From Roseiarcus sp963759955 (GTDB lineage Bacteria > Pseudomonadota > Alphaproteobacteria > Rhizobiales > Beijerinckiaceae), in assembly GCA_963759955.1 (NCBI GenBank), contig CAVXCA010000082.1:19906-83905 (forward strand): 64,000 nt of DNA, in the 5' to 3' direction. The notes beneath the pieces are model-generated. The model was not told where the DNA came from. It searched no databases and was given only the letters and a program-made list of their open reading frames with translations. The position numbers were made by a program, and so were the translations under genes. Shown in pieces: positions 34,270 to 43,643 of this stretch (position 1 is the stretch's first letter; every line of letters starts with the position of its first letter).

Positions 34270-35076
34270 TTACAGCGACAACTCCACCTTCACCGGCGCG
34301 TGGTCCGAAGGCCGTTCCCAGCCGCGGGCCTCGCGCAGCACCCGCATCGATTTGACGGCCCCGGCGAGCGCGGGGCTGACCCAGACGTGGTCGAGGCGGC
34401 GGCCCTTGTCGGCCTTCGACCAGTCGGGCGCGCGGTAGCTCCACCACGTGTAGAGCTTTTCGTCGTCGGGAACGAACTTGCGCAAGGCGTCGATCCAGGG
34501 GCCGGCGGCCTGCGCGCGGCCGAGCTTCTCCACCTCGATCGGCGTATGGCTGACGACGTGAAGAAGCGCCTTGTGGCTCCAGACGTCGTGCTCCAGCGGC
34601 GCGATGTTGAGATCGCCGACGACGATGGCGCGGCCGGCGGCCTTTCTCTCATCGCGGAACCACGCCGCCATTTCGTCGACGAAGGCGAGCTTGTGGGCGA
34701 ACTTGTCGTTGATCTCGGGATCGGGCTCGTCGCCTCCGGCGGGCACGTAGAAATTGTGGATTTCCAGGCCCCCCGCCTTGCCGCCCAGCGTCACCGCCAA
34801 GTGCCGCGAATCGCCCTTGGCGCAAAAGCCGCGCGGGGTCGCCTCGACGATCGGCGCGCGCGAGACGACGGCGACGCCGTGATAGCCCTTCTGGCCGTTG
34901 ATCGCGATGTGCCGATAGCCCAGACGATGAAATTCGCCGAACGGAAACTGCGCGTCCGGGCACTTGGTCTCCTGAAGGCACAGGACGTCCGGGCGGTGCT
35001 CTTCGAGATAGCGCGCGACCAGCCCGATGCGCAGGCGCACCGAATTGATGTTCCAGGTCGAGATCGAAAAACGCAC
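34270..35076 (-). CDS. xthA: Exodeoxyribonuclease III
   Basis: 268-residue EEP-family DNA repair nuclease (AP endonuclease and 3' exonuclease). Starts GTG at 35076 giving the canonical VRFSISTWNINSVRLR N-terminus, preferred over an upstream GTG at 35154. Catalytic motifs: CLQETK, GDLNIAP, RRLDHVWVS and SDHAPV. Neighbouring lolA upstream on the same strand is an order commonly seen in Hyphomicrobiales. Confidence 0.94.
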   Translation of the reverse strand: MRFSISTWNINSVRLRIGLVARYLEEHRPDVLCLQETKCPDAQFPFGEFHRLGYRHIAINGQKGYHGVAVVSRAPIVEATPRGFCAKGDSRHLAVTLGGKAGGLEIHNFYVPAGGDEPDPEINDKFAHKLAFVDEMAAWFRDERKAAGRAIVVGDLNIAPLEHDVWSHKALLHVVSHTPIEVEKLGRAQAAGPWIDALRKFVPDDEKLYTWWSYRAPDWSKADKGRRLDHVWVSPALAGAVKSMRVLREARGWERPSDHAPVKVELSL

Positions 35077-35199
35077 GGGCGAGCCTTCGGCGAGGGGCAG
35101 GGCGAAGATGGCGGCTTCCGGCGCGGACGCAAGGGGCGAGGCCGACTTGCCCACAGACGAGGCGGAGCGCGGCGCTTCGCGCCGGCGCCGGTCGCCTCG

Positions 35200-35961
35200 C
35201 TACTTGTGGCTGTTGTTGTTCGGCGGCATCGCCTCGTCGATGTGGAAGAGGTCGGGATCGGGCTGGGTGGTCAAATCGACGTTGAACAGGCTGACGACCG
35301 TCTGAAAGCCCTGCGCGTCGACGACGGTCCATTGCTTCAGCGCAAAGGACGTGGGGTCGAACTCCAGCGCAATCTCGGCCGTGCCGCCGAACGTCGCCTT
35401 GTCTTCGATCTCGATCGTTGCGGCGTCGTCGTCGATCGCGACCCGTTTGACCTTGGTGTCCTTGGCGATGTCGATATGATCGGCGAGCAGGAATTTCAGC
35501 GGCGTCTGGGCGATGAGATAAAGATCCTGGGTGTCGAGCTTCTGGTCGCGCACCGCGACCGAGCGGCCGTCGGCGACGATCTCCAGCCGAGCGGGCGGAG
35601 CGAAGCGGAACAGCATGCGGCCCGGGCGCGCGACGTAGAGCTGGCCTTCGGAACGCGCGCCGTCGGGCCCGATCTGCACGAAGTCCGCGCTCATCACGCG
35701 CGCGCTGTCGAGATAGGCGTTGGCCTTGGCGACGGCCTCGTCCGCGGTCAGTTGCGGCGTCTTGGGCGCGTCTTTAGCCGGCGCGGCGAGCGCGGCGGGC
35801 CTCGGCGGCGGCGTCGGCGTCGCCTTGAGATCGAGCGGCGCGCCCTTGGCCGGTTCGGCGATCTTGGCGGGCGGGGTCGGCGGCGCGTCATCGGCGCAAG
35901 CGAGGCGCGCGAAGGCGAGAAGCGCGAGGATTGACCAAGCGAGGGGTCGAAGGATCGTCAT
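35200..35961 (-). CDS. lolA: LolA-family outer-membrane lipoprotein carrier
   Basis: 253-residue periplasmic chaperone for lipoproteins. Start at 35961 (MTILRPLAWSILALLAFARLACA) provides a signal peptide; a Pro/Ala/Lys-rich linker of about 50 residues, longer than usual, precedes the LolA domain. The domain has ANAYLDSARVMSADFVQIGPDGARSEGQLYVARPGRMLFRF and the hydrophobic cavity strands that follow. It sits 123 bases upstream of xthA. It is normally next to ftsK in relatives; here 2.95 kb of other genes intervene. Confidence 0.87.
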   Translation of the reverse strand: MTILRPLAWSILALLAFARLACADDAPPTPPAKIAEPAKGAPLDLKATPTPPPRPAALAAPAKDAPKTPQLTADEAVAKANAYLDSARVMSADFVQIGPDGARSEGQLYVARPGRMLFRFAPPARLEIVADGRSVAVRDQKLDTQDLYLIAQTPLKFLLADHIDIAKDTKVKRVAIDDDAATIEIEDKATFGGTAEIALEFDPTSFALKQWTVVDAQGFQTVVSLFNVDLTTQPDPDLFHIDEAMPPNNNSHK

Positions 35962-36015
35962 CGAGTCGGAAGCTTTCGGCAGCGAGAGTCGCGGTGGCGG
36001 CGCGGGCCGCTCCAT

Positions 36016-36336
36016 GACAGGGCGTTGTGATCGTATTGTGGCGGCGCAGTCAACGCGCGGCGCGCGGCGATCATGCCCGGCTCGATCCGCCGGCGTTTTC
36101 TTTCCGAGGGCGTGTCGACGCTGTCGGGGCGCCCCGGGCCCGGTCGGGACAATTCGAAGAAAACAATTGCCGATGAAAGATGGTTAGAACTTTATATTAA
36201 GAGTTTACCGCCACAAATGCCAATTGTCGTCTAAATATATTATTTATCGTACTGATACGTCTTATGAATACAGCATTGACTCGCCATTCCTCTGCGGCAA
36301 CACTCCGGCCATAGAGTTAACAATGGGAGAACGGAC
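36016..36336. other. AT-rich intergenic island
   Basis: The last 160 bases (about 36170-36310) are far richer in A and T than the surroundings (for example TTTATATTAAGAG, TAAATATATTATTTATCG), with CAATTG repeated at both edges. No gene is visible. It is probably a promoter region for the unknown gene at 36337, possibly silenced by a nucleoid protein, and marks foreign or unusual DNA. Confidence 0.55.
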
Positions 36337-36858
36337 ATGACTAAGATTTCCTTCGCGGCGGCGGAATGGGGTTTTGGCGCGTCGAAACCGGCCGTCACCA
36401 GCCGTCCCTACTTTAACCAAGACGCCTTTTCCCGGCGCATGGATCGCTTCGGCGCTCGGCGCGAGGGCGGCCGAACCGGCGCGATCACGTCGTCGCCGCA
36501 ACACCTGGACGCGAGGCTGCTCGAAGACGGCGAGGCCCTGGAGGCCGCCTGGCAATGGGAGCTCAGGGCGCTGATCGCGTCGAGGCGACTGAAGACGCCC
36601 GAGGCGGAAGCCGCCGCGAGCGTGGCGCAGACGGCTTGTGCGACGATCGTGCGCCGAATCGAAACCTCGCGCGCCCTGACGCTCGACGGCCTGAAGGTGC
36701 AGGCGCGGGCCGCGCTGTGGCGCCGCGACGGCGAACCGTTCGGCCCGAACGTTCCGGACAATCAGGCCGACGACTGCGCGTGGACGGACATGGCGGAATT
36801 GCCGCAATACGAAGAGGACATGACGGCCGGGCGGCCGCGGGCGGCGTCCCTTGGGTGA
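36337..36858 (+). CDS. Hypothetical protein of unknown function
   Basis: 173 residues, ATG with a good GGGAG ribosome site 8 bases upstream. No membrane segment. The middle is helical (LEDGEALEAAWQWELRALIASRRLKTPEAEAAASVAQTACATIVRRI) and is followed by TLDGLKVQARAALWRRDGEPF, a motif I associate with uncharacterised alphaproteobacterial proteins often near mobile DNA. It follows the AT-rich island and is convergent with the aldehyde dehydrogenase. Confidence 0.65.
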   Translation: MTKISFAAAEWGFGASKPAVTSRPYFNQDAFSRRMDRFGARREGGRTGAITSSPQHLDARLLEDGEALEAAWQWELRALIASRRLKTPEAEAAASVAQTACATIVRRIETSRALTLDGLKVQARAALWRRDGEPFGPNVPDNQADDCAWTDMAELPQYEEDMTAGRPRAASLG

Positions 36859-36904
36859 GGTTCGGAACGCACCAGCGCTGCGCCGCCAGATCTCGCGCCG
36901 TCTT

Positions 36905-38335
36905 TCAGGTGATGAGCTTGAGCGCGCGCAGCAGCCAGTCGAAGGTCTTGCCGTATGGCGGCTGGAACAGTCCCACGGCGTTCCAGCGGGCCTGATAAAA
37001 GACCGGCTTCAATTTGCTGAAGGTGCGAAAGCCCCATTCGCCGTGGTAGGCGCCCATGCCGCTCGCCCCGACGCCGCCGAACGGCTGCTCTTCCTGAACG
37101 AGGTGCAACATGCAATCGTTCACCGTCACGCCGCCGGCGATGGTTTCGCGCAGCACGCGATCGCGGCGCGCCGGATCGCGCCCGAACCAGTATAGGGCGA
37201 GAGGCCTGTCGCCGCGGTTGACGATCGCGATCGCGTCCTCCAGCCGCTCGTATTCCATGATCGGCAGCACCGGGCCGAAAATCTCCTCGCGCATCAGGCG
37301 CGTCGTTTCGGGAGCGCCGATCACCAGCGTCGGCGCCAGCTTGCGGCCGGCCGGATCGAGCGTTTCGCCGGCCGGATTGACCTCGATGACTTCGGCGCCC
37401 GCCGCGCGCGCCTCTTCCACCAATGCGATCAAGCGCTGGCGATGACGCTCGCTGACGATCGCGGTGTAGTCGCGGTTCGCCGCCAGCGAGGGATACATCC
37501 GCCGCATCGCTTGGGCGAGGAGATCGGCGGCGGCGCGCGCCTGTCCCTTGGGGACGAGGAGATAGTCGGGCGCGATGCAGGTTTGGCCGGCGTTGAGCAG
37601 CTTTGCGTAGGCGAGGCGTCGGCACGCGATCGTCATTTCGCACGACGCGTCGAAGATCGCGGGCGACTTGCCGCCGAGCTCCAAAGTCACCGGCGTCAGG
37701 TTGGCGGCGGCCGCCAGCGCCACCTGTCGCCCGACCGCGGTGGAGCCGGTGAAGACGAGGTGGTCGAAAGGCAGGCCGACGAAAGCCTTGCCGGTCTCGG
37801 CGTCGCCGTTGACGACGCTGAACTCGTCGGGATCGAAATGGGCCGCCACCAGCTTCTCGAGCAGCGCCGAGGTGCGCGGCGTCAGTTCGGACGGCTTGAT
37901 CATCACGCGATTGCCCGCCGCCAGCGCGGCGAGGGCCGGGCCGAGCGACAGTTGGATCGGATAGTTCCAGGGCGAGACCACGCCGACGACGCCGAGCGGC
38001 TGCGCCGCCAGGCGATTGCGCCCGGGAAGGAAGTGCAGGTCGGTCGCGACGGCGCGGTTGCGCATCCACCTCTTCAGCCGCCGCCGGGCGTGCCGGATAC
38101 CGGCGCGGACGACGAAAAGCTCGGCGAGGCGGGTTTCCTGCGCGGCGCGATTGCCGAAGTCGTCGTCGACCGCGGCGACGATGGCGTCCTCGTTTTGCTC
38201 GACGAGCGCCAGCAGTCGGTCGAGCCGGTCGGTGCGCGCCGTCCAGCTCGGATTCGAGTCGGCTGCGAAGGCGCGCCGCTGCGATTCGAAGCGCGCGGCG
38301 ATCTCGCCGAAGACGGGCGGCGGCAAGGCTGTCAT
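36905..38335 (-). CDS. Aldehyde dehydrogenase, coniferyl-aldehyde type
   Basis: 476-residue NAD(P)-dependent aldehyde dehydrogenase. Motifs: VVSPWNYPIQLSLGPALAALAAGN, the FTGSTAVGRQVA nucleotide-binding turn, the general base E in LELGGKSP and the catalytic Cys in NAGQTCIAPDY. The N-terminal FESQRRAF and RLDRLLALVEQNEDAI plus the C-terminal YGKTFDWLLRALKLIT resemble coniferyl aldehyde dehydrogenase (CalB-like). It may oxidise aromatic or long-chain aldehydes. The ATG at 38335 lacks a strong ribosome site, so the start is uncertain. Confidence 0.88.
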   Translation of the reverse strand: MTALPPPVFGEIAARFESQRRAFAADSNPSWTARTDRLDRLLALVEQNEDAIVAAVDDDFGNRAAQETRLAELFVVRAGIRHARRRLKRWMRNRAVATDLHFLPGRNRLAAQPLGVVGVVSPWNYPIQLSLGPALAALAAGNRVMIKPSELTPRTSALLEKLVAAHFDPDEFSVVNGDAETGKAFVGLPFDHLVFTGSTAVGRQVALAAAANLTPVTLELGGKSPAIFDASCEMTIACRRLAYAKLLNAGQTCIAPDYLLVPKGQARAAADLLAQAMRRMYPSLAANRDYTAIVSERHRQRLIALVEEARAAGAEVIEVNPAGETLDPAGRKLAPTLVIGAPETTRLMREEIFGPVLPIMEYERLEDAIAIVNRGDRPLALYWFGRDPARRDRVLRETIAGGVTVNDCMLHLVQEEQPFGGVGASGMGAYHGEWGFRTFSKLKPVFYQARWNAVGLFQPPYGKTFDWLLRALKLIT

Positions 38336-38481
38336 GGCGATTTGTAGCGCGTGGCGGCGCCGTCGCGCAATTCCCAAGTTCCCGTGACCCCGGACGGCGC
38401 TCTCTTGAATGCGTCGCGACTCTGATTACTTCAATTGAATGAAGGCGTTATCCAACGCCGCGTCGTATAAAGGAGGTTTGC

Positions 38482-38850
38482 ATGGCAATGGAAACTTCAT
38501 GGCGCGGGGGCAAGGCCTACCAGAACTGGATCAGCCTGATCTGCGCCGTAGTGCTGTTCGTTTCACCCTGGGCGTTCGGCTTCGCCGCCGACGCGATGGC
38601 GGCGAGAACAGCTTGGATCAGCGCGATCGTGATCGGCGTTCTTTCGATCGCCGCGCTGGTGCAATTCGCCGAATGGGAAGAATGGGTGACGTTCGTCGTC
38701 GGCCTGTGGCTGATCGCTTCGCCGTGGATCGTCGGATTTGCGGCGGTGAGCCACGCGCTCGCGACGTTCGTCGTGCTCGGAATCATCGTCGCGCTCGCGT
38801 CGCTGTCCGAACTCTGGCAGGTCCATCACCCGGCCGCGATGGCCAAGTGA
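38482..38850 (+). CDS. SPW-repeat membrane protein
   Basis: 122-residue inner-membrane protein with four hydrophobic helices. It contains two copies of the motif that names PF03779 (FVSPWAFGF and IASPWIVGF), one per helix pair. AAAGGAGG just upstream of the ATG is an unusually strong ribosome site. Function of the family is unknown, though stress association is often noted. It lies between the aldehyde dehydrogenase and ftsK, convergent to the latter. Confidence 0.88.
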   Translation: MAMETSWRGGKAYQNWISLICAVVLFVSPWAFGFAADAMAARTAWISAIVIGVLSIAALVQFAEWEEWVTFVVGLWLIASPWIVGFAAVSHALATFVVLGIIVALASLSELWQVHHPAAMAK

Positions 38851-38911
38851 CGGCCCGCCACTGAGCCGGACCGCCCGCTCGCCGGGCGGCCGGCTCTCCG
38901 CTCGCCGCCTC

Positions 38912-41446
38912 TCACTCGTCCTCGTCGCCGCCGAACGCCCCGCGATCGACGCCGTTGCCGATCAGGATTTCTCGTTTGCCCGCATGATTGGCCGGGCTGA
39001 CGACGCCTTCTTCCTCCATGCGCTCGACCAGCGAGGCGGCCTTGTTGTAGCCGACGGAGAGGCGGCGCTGGATGTAGCTCGTCGAGCACTTGCGGTCGCG
39101 CAGCACGATGTTGACCGCGCGGTCGTAATAGTCGCCCGCCTCTTCGGCGTCCATCGAACCGGGCGATCCGGCCGGCGCGGCCTCGGCGTCCTCGTCCTCC
39201 GGATCGCTCTCCTCGGTGATCGCGGTCAGATATTCCGGCTGGCCCTGCGTCTTGAGATGGGCGACGACTTTTTCCACCTCGTTGTCGGAGACGAATGGGC
39301 CGTGCACGCGCGAGATGCGGCCTCCGCCCGCCATGTACAGCATGTCGCCTTGCCCGAGCAGTTGCTCGGCGCCTTGCTCGCCCAGAATCGTGCGGCTGTC
39401 GATCTTGCTCGTCACCTGGAAGGAGATGCGGGTGGGGAAGTTCGCCTTGATGGTGCCGGTGATGACGTCGACCGAGGGACGCTGAGTGGCGGTGATGATG
39501 TGGATGCCGGCGGCGCGCGCCATCTGCGCCAGGCGCTGGACCGCGCCCTCGATGTCCTTGCCCGCGACCATCATCAGGTCGGCCATTTCGTCGACGACGA
39601 CGACGATGTAGGGCAGTTCGGAAAGCTCCATCTCCTCCTGCTCGTAGATCGCCTCGCCGGTCTCGCGGTCGAAACCGGTCTGCACCGTGCGGCTGATCGT
39701 CTCGCCCTTGGCCGCAGCCTCGGCGACGCGCGCGTTGAAGCCGTCGATGTTGCGCACGCCGACCTTCGACATCTTCTTGTAGCGGTCCTCCATTTCGCGC
39801 ACCGCCCATTTGAGCGCGACCACCGCCTTCTTCGGGTCGGTGACGACGGGCGTCAGCAGATGCGGGATGCCGTCGTAGACCGAAAGCTCCAGCATCTTCG
39901 GGTCGACCATGATGAGCCGGCATTGCTCGGGCTTGAGGCGATAGAGCAGGCTCATCACCATGGTGTTGATCGCCACCGACTTGCCCGAGCCGGTGGTGCC
40001 GGCGACCAGCAGATGCGGCATGCGCGCGAGATCGACGATCACCGGCTCGCCGCCGATCGTCTTGCCGAGAGCGATGGGAAGGCGGTGCTTGGACTTCTCG
40101 AAATCCTGGCTCGCCAGCAATTCGCGCAGGTACACCGTTTCGCGCCGCTGGTTGGGCAGTTCGATGCCGATGACGTTGCGCCCCTGGACGACGGCGACGC
40201 GCGCCGAGATCGCCGACATCGAGCGCGCGATGTCGTCGGCGAGGCCGATGACGCGCGACGATTTGATGCCGGGCGCGGGTTCGAGTTCGTACAGCGTGAC
40301 GACCGGGCCGGGCCGCACGTTGATGATTTCGCCCTTGACGCCGAAATCGTCGAGCACGCCCTCGAGCAGCCGCGCGTTCTGTTCCAGCGCGTCCTCGGAA
40401 ATCTTCGAGGCGACGAGCTTCTTCGGTTCGGCGAGCATGGAAAGCGGCGGCAGTTGGTAGGCGTCGCGGTCGAGCAGCGAAAGCTGCGCTTCGCTCGTCG
40501 CGCGGCGTCCAGCCTTGAGCGCGCCGGCCGGCGCGGCGACGCGCGCGGATCCGGAGGCTTCCGGGCGAGTCATCGGCGGTTCGACGCGCCCGTCGGGTCG
40601 TGGCGCGAACGCGTCGAGATCGACGGAGAAATCGCCGCCTTCCCGGTTGAGCCAAGGAGCGCGCGCCGCCGGGCCGATGGGCGCGGCGCGCGTCGTCTTG
40701 CGGGTGAAGAAGCGGCGCAGCGCGCTTTTCAGGGTCAGCGTGGTGTGGATCACGGCGCCGATCGAGACCAGTCCGAAGCCGGGCTCGCCGTCGCTGTCCT
40801 CGTCGTCGCTGTCGTAGCGCTCCGGCGCGCGCCCCGCCGGTGCGCTCTTGGCCGCCAGCGCCGCTTCGTCGGCGTCGGCCGACGGCATCAGGTGATATCC
40901 CGACGCGGCGGTCAGGGCGAGGATCGCCAAGCCGGTCAGCGTCAGACCGGCGAGCGCCATGCCGAGCGCCGATCCGGCGAGAAAATGGCGCGGCGTCCAC
41001 AGCACGGCGTCGCCGATGACGCCGCCCAGGCCCGTGGGCAGCGGCCAACTCGTCGGCGCCGGCAGCAAGGAAGCGCAACCGGCCGCCATCGTCGACCCGG
41101 CCAGCCAAAGCGCGAGTTTGATTCGGATCCGCTCGATGCGCTTCTTGGTGACCAGCCGCCATCCCCAGAACGCGGGCGCGATCAGCGCGGCGACGCAGCC
41201 GAGCCCGAGGAATTGCATCGCGATGTCGGCGACGACCGCGCCGGGGCGGCCGAGCAGGTTGTGGGCCGGCGTCGCCGTCGCGTGATTGAGGCTGGGGTCG
41301 GCGACCGACCAGGTCAGCAGCGCGGCGCAAGCGGCGGCGAGGCCGGCCAATACGCACACGCCGATCAATTCGGCGCCCCGTCGTTTCGGCATTTCGCGCA
41401 ACGTGTCGGGCAGATAGTCGAAAAACGTGAACGTCGTCGTACGCAT
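38912..41446 (-). CDS. ftsK: DNA translocase FtsK
   Basis: 844-residue septal DNA pump that clears chromosome termini and activates dimer resolution. N-terminal four membrane helices (about 25-200), a short Pro/Ala linker, then the RecA-type motor: Walker A AGTTGSGKSVAINTM, Walker B VVVVDEMADLMM and the TQRPSVDVITG segment. The C-terminal gamma domain (YDRAVNIVLRDRKCSTSYIQRRLSVGYNKAA) reads KOPS sequences. Start at 41446 (MRTTTFTFF); a TTG at 41461 would add 5 residues. Confidence 0.95.
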   Translation of the reverse strand: MRTTTFTFFDYLPDTLREMPKRRGAELIGVCVLAGLAAACAALLTWSVADPSLNHATATPAHNLLGRPGAVVADIAMQFLGLGCVAALIAPAFWGWRLVTKKRIERIRIKLALWLAGSTMAAGCASLLPAPTSWPLPTGLGGVIGDAVLWTPRHFLAGSALGMALAGLTLTGLAILALTAASGYHLMPSADADEAALAAKSAPAGRAPERYDSDDEDSDGEPGFGLVSIGAVIHTTLTLKSALRRFFTRKTTRAAPIGPAARAPWLNREGGDFSVDLDAFAPRPDGRVEPPMTRPEASGSARVAAPAGALKAGRRATSEAQLSLLDRDAYQLPPLSMLAEPKKLVASKISEDALEQNARLLEGVLDDFGVKGEIINVRPGPVVTLYELEPAPGIKSSRVIGLADDIARSMSAISARVAVVQGRNVIGIELPNQRRETVYLRELLASQDFEKSKHRLPIALGKTIGGEPVIVDLARMPHLLVAGTTGSGKSVAINTMVMSLLYRLKPEQCRLIMVDPKMLELSVYDGIPHLLTPVVTDPKKAVVALKWAVREMEDRYKKMSKVGVRNIDGFNARVAEAAAKGETISRTVQTGFDRETGEAIYEQEEMELSELPYIVVVVDEMADLMMVAGKDIEGAVQRLAQMARAAGIHIITATQRPSVDVITGTIKANFPTRISFQVTSKIDSRTILGEQGAEQLLGQGDMLYMAGGGRISRVHGPFVSDNEVEKVVAHLKTQGQPEYLTAITEESDPEDEDAEAAPAGSPGSMDAEEAGDYYDRAVNIVLRDRKCSTSYIQRRLSVGYNKAASLVERMEEEGVVSPANHAGKREILIGNGVDRGAFGGDEDE

Positions 41447-41564
41447 CACACAACCGCTCAACCGAAGCCGCGGCGTCCGACGCCGCTCGCCCTGGCAAGC
41501 TAAGCCGGCAGAGTTAACGCCTGCCTAACCTTAACGCCTTTCGCCTCGCCGTCGGGGCGAGGGC

Positions 41565-41590
41565 AAAAAAAAGACGCCCGAGGGGGCGTC
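41565..41590 (-). terminator. Intrinsic terminator after amtB
   Basis: GACGCCC-gagg-GGGCGTC stem (41573-41590) followed on the minus strand by eight T residues (A run at 41565-41572). It lies 58 bases after the amtB stop. Confidence 0.9.
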
Positions 41591-41647
41591 CGAGTTTGGG
41601 AGGAGTTGGGAGGATCCGGCGGCGCGGGGCCGCCGGATCCGTATCGC

Positions 41648-43159
41648 TTACTGCACGACTTCGCCGTGCAACGCGAGGTCGAGGCCGTCGCGCTCGACTT
41701 CGTCGCTGACGCGCAAGCCGATCAAGACGTCGATGACCTTGAGGATGATGAACGAGACGACGCCGTCGTAGATGATCACGGTGCCGACGCCGATCAGCTG
41801 GTTGATCACCTGGCCCGGGTTGCCTTCGATCAGGCCGGAGTGGCCGCTGTACTGGTTGATCGCGAAGACGCCGGTCAGGATCGCGCCGATGATGCCGCCG
41901 ACGCCATGGACGCCGAAGCAATCGAGCGCGTCGTCATAGCCGAAGGCGTGCTTCAGAGCGGTGGCGCCGAGGTAGCAGCCGACGCCGCAGGCGACGCCGA
42001 TCACCATCGAGCCGATCGGGCCGACATAACCCGAAGCCGGGGTGATGGCGACGAGGCCGGCGACGGCGCCCGAGCAGATGCCGATGACGGTCGGCTTGCC
42101 GCGATGCGCCCATTCCACGAACATCCAGGTCAGCGCCGCGACGGCGGTGGCGATCTGGGTGACGGTCATCGCCATGCCGGCCTGCACGCCCGCGCTCACC
42201 GCCGAACCGGCGTTGAAGCCGAACCAGCCGACCCACAGCAGGCCCGCGCCGATGAAGGTCAGGACCATGTTGTGGCCGGGGCCGGAGTCGCGGCGCTTGC
42301 CGAGCATGATCGCGGTCACGAGACCGGCGACGCCCGCGTTGATGTGCACGACGGTGCCGCCGGCGAAGTCGAGCACGACCTTCCAACCCGCGAAGTTGCC
42401 CTTGTCGTCGACGTTGGCGGTCGAGAACATGCCGTCCGGACCCCAGACCCAGTGCGCGACCGGCGCGTAGACGAGGATCGCCCACAGGCCGATGAACCAC
42501 AGCATCGCCGAGAACTTCATGCGTTCCGCGAAGGCGCCGGCGATGAGCGCCGGGGTGATGATCGCGAAGGTCATCTGGAAGCACATGTAGACGGTCTCGG
42601 GGATCGTCGGCGCCAACGAATTGGGGTTGCCGATGCCGCCGTTGTTCACGTCGCTGAGGATGTTTTGCAGGAACGCCCGGCTGAAGCCGCCGATGAACGC
42701 TCCGCCGGAGGTGAACGAGAGGCTGTACGTGACGACGGCGTAAATCACCGTGACCAGCGCCGTGATCGCGAAGCTCGTCATGACCGTGTCGCCGACGTTC
42801 TTCTTGCGGACCATGCCGCCGTAGAACAGGCCGAGGCCCGGGATGGTCATCATGAGCACGAGAGCGACGGAGGTCAGCATCCAGGCGGTGTCGCCGCCCG
42901 AGGGCGTGCAGTTCGTGAGAACGGCCGGAACGGCCGGGACGGCTGCATACTTGTCGGTGGCGTCGATCGCCGAGACGGCGGCGGCGCAGGCGGGCGTCGC
43001 CGGCGGAGCCGGCTTGGCGGCGGCGGCGGGCGCTGCGGCGGCAGGCGCCGCGGCGGGCGTGGCGTCTTGCGCGCTCGATGGCGCGGGAGCGGCGAAGCCG
43101 ATCATGGCGGCGATCGCCAGCGCCGGCGCGAGGCCAGTAATAAACCGAGACAGTTTCAT
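41648..43159 (-). CDS. amtB: Ammonium transporter AmtB
   Basis: 503-residue inner-membrane ammonium channel. Start at 43159 (MKLSRFITGLAPALA) gives a cleavable signal peptide, then an unusually long Ala/Pro-rich periplasmic segment (about 30-90) before the first transmembrane helix (DTAWMLTSVALVLMMTIPGLGLFYGGM). Eleven helices follow with the conserved VVHINAGVAGLV and FGVHGVGGIIGAILTGVFA histidine-containing pore motifs. Partner of GlnK, whose gene precedes it by 37 bases. Transcription ends at a strong terminator. Confidence 0.95.
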   Translation of the reverse strand: MKLSRFITGLAPALAIAAMIGFAAPAPSSAQDATPAAAPAAAAPAAAAKPAPPATPACAAAVSAIDATDKYAAVPAVPAVLTNCTPSGGDTAWMLTSVALVLMMTIPGLGLFYGGMVRKKNVGDTVMTSFAITALVTVIYAVVTYSLSFTSGGAFIGGFSRAFLQNILSDVNNGGIGNPNSLAPTIPETVYMCFQMTFAIITPALIAGAFAERMKFSAMLWFIGLWAILVYAPVAHWVWGPDGMFSTANVDDKGNFAGWKVVLDFAGGTVVHINAGVAGLVTAIMLGKRRDSGPGHNMVLTFIGAGLLWVGWFGFNAGSAVSAGVQAGMAMTVTQIATAVAALTWMFVEWAHRGKPTVIGICSGAVAGLVAITPASGYVGPIGSMVIGVACGVGCYLGATALKHAFGYDDALDCFGVHGVGGIIGAILTGVFAINQYSGHSGLIEGNPGQVINQLIGVGTVIIYDGVVSFIILKVIDVLIGLRVSDEVERDGLDLALHGEVVQ

Positions 43160-43196
43160 AGTTCGAGACTCCGATTGGAATGGGAGGGGGCCGCGC

Positions 43197-43535
43197 TCAC
43201 AGAGCGTCCTTGTCCTTTTCGCCGGTGCGAATGCGGACGGCCGAGTCGAGGTTGTAGACAAAGATCTTGCCGTCGCCGATCTGGCCGGTGCGCGCCGCGG
43301 CGACGATCGCGTCGATCACTTTGTCGACGAGTTCGGCGTTGACCGCGACTTCGATTTTCAGCTTCGGCAGGAAGCTGACGGCGTATTCGGCGCCGCGATA
43401 AATTTCGGTATGCCCCTTTTGTCGGCCATAACCTTTCACTTCCGTCACTGTCAGGCCGTGCACCCCGATGGAGGTCAGCGCGTCGCGCACCTCCTCGAGT
43501 TTGAACGGCTTAATGACTGCCATTACGATTTTCAT
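43197..43535 (-). CDS. glnK: Nitrogen regulatory protein P-II
   Basis: 112-residue P-II signal protein. Full PII fold: MKIVMAVIKPFKLEEVRDAL, T-loop with uridylylation target Y51 (GHTEIYRGAEYAV), and ATP-binding GDGKIFVYNLDSAVRIRTGE. In its deuridylylated form it blocks AmtB. The start at 43535 excludes an upstream extension. A sigma-54-type promoter lies 109 bases upstream, so NtrC-dependent induction in nitrogen limitation is likely. Confidence 0.96.
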   Translation of the reverse strand: MKIVMAVIKPFKLEEVRDALTSIGVHGLTVTEVKGYGRQKGHTEIYRGAEYAVSFLPKLKIEVAVNAELVDKVIDAIVAAARTGQIGDGKIFVYNLDSAVRIRTGEKDKDAL

Positions 43536-43643
43536 GTGCCTCGCCCCATTTTGGAGGGCGCAGCGCGCATCGAAAATGAGACGCGCCTCCCCTCGTGCAA
43601 TGTTGACCGGTCGCGTGAACACGCGCCGCTCGTCGACTTCCTT

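Noticed and set aside
32607..34355. 582-codon plus-strand frame opposite the penicillin-acylase-family gene
   Set aside because: Arg/Asp/Val-rich antisense shadow; no start context.
38984..41503. 839-codon frame antisense to ftsK
   Set aside because: Shadow of ftsK; FtsK motifs on the minus strand are unambiguous.
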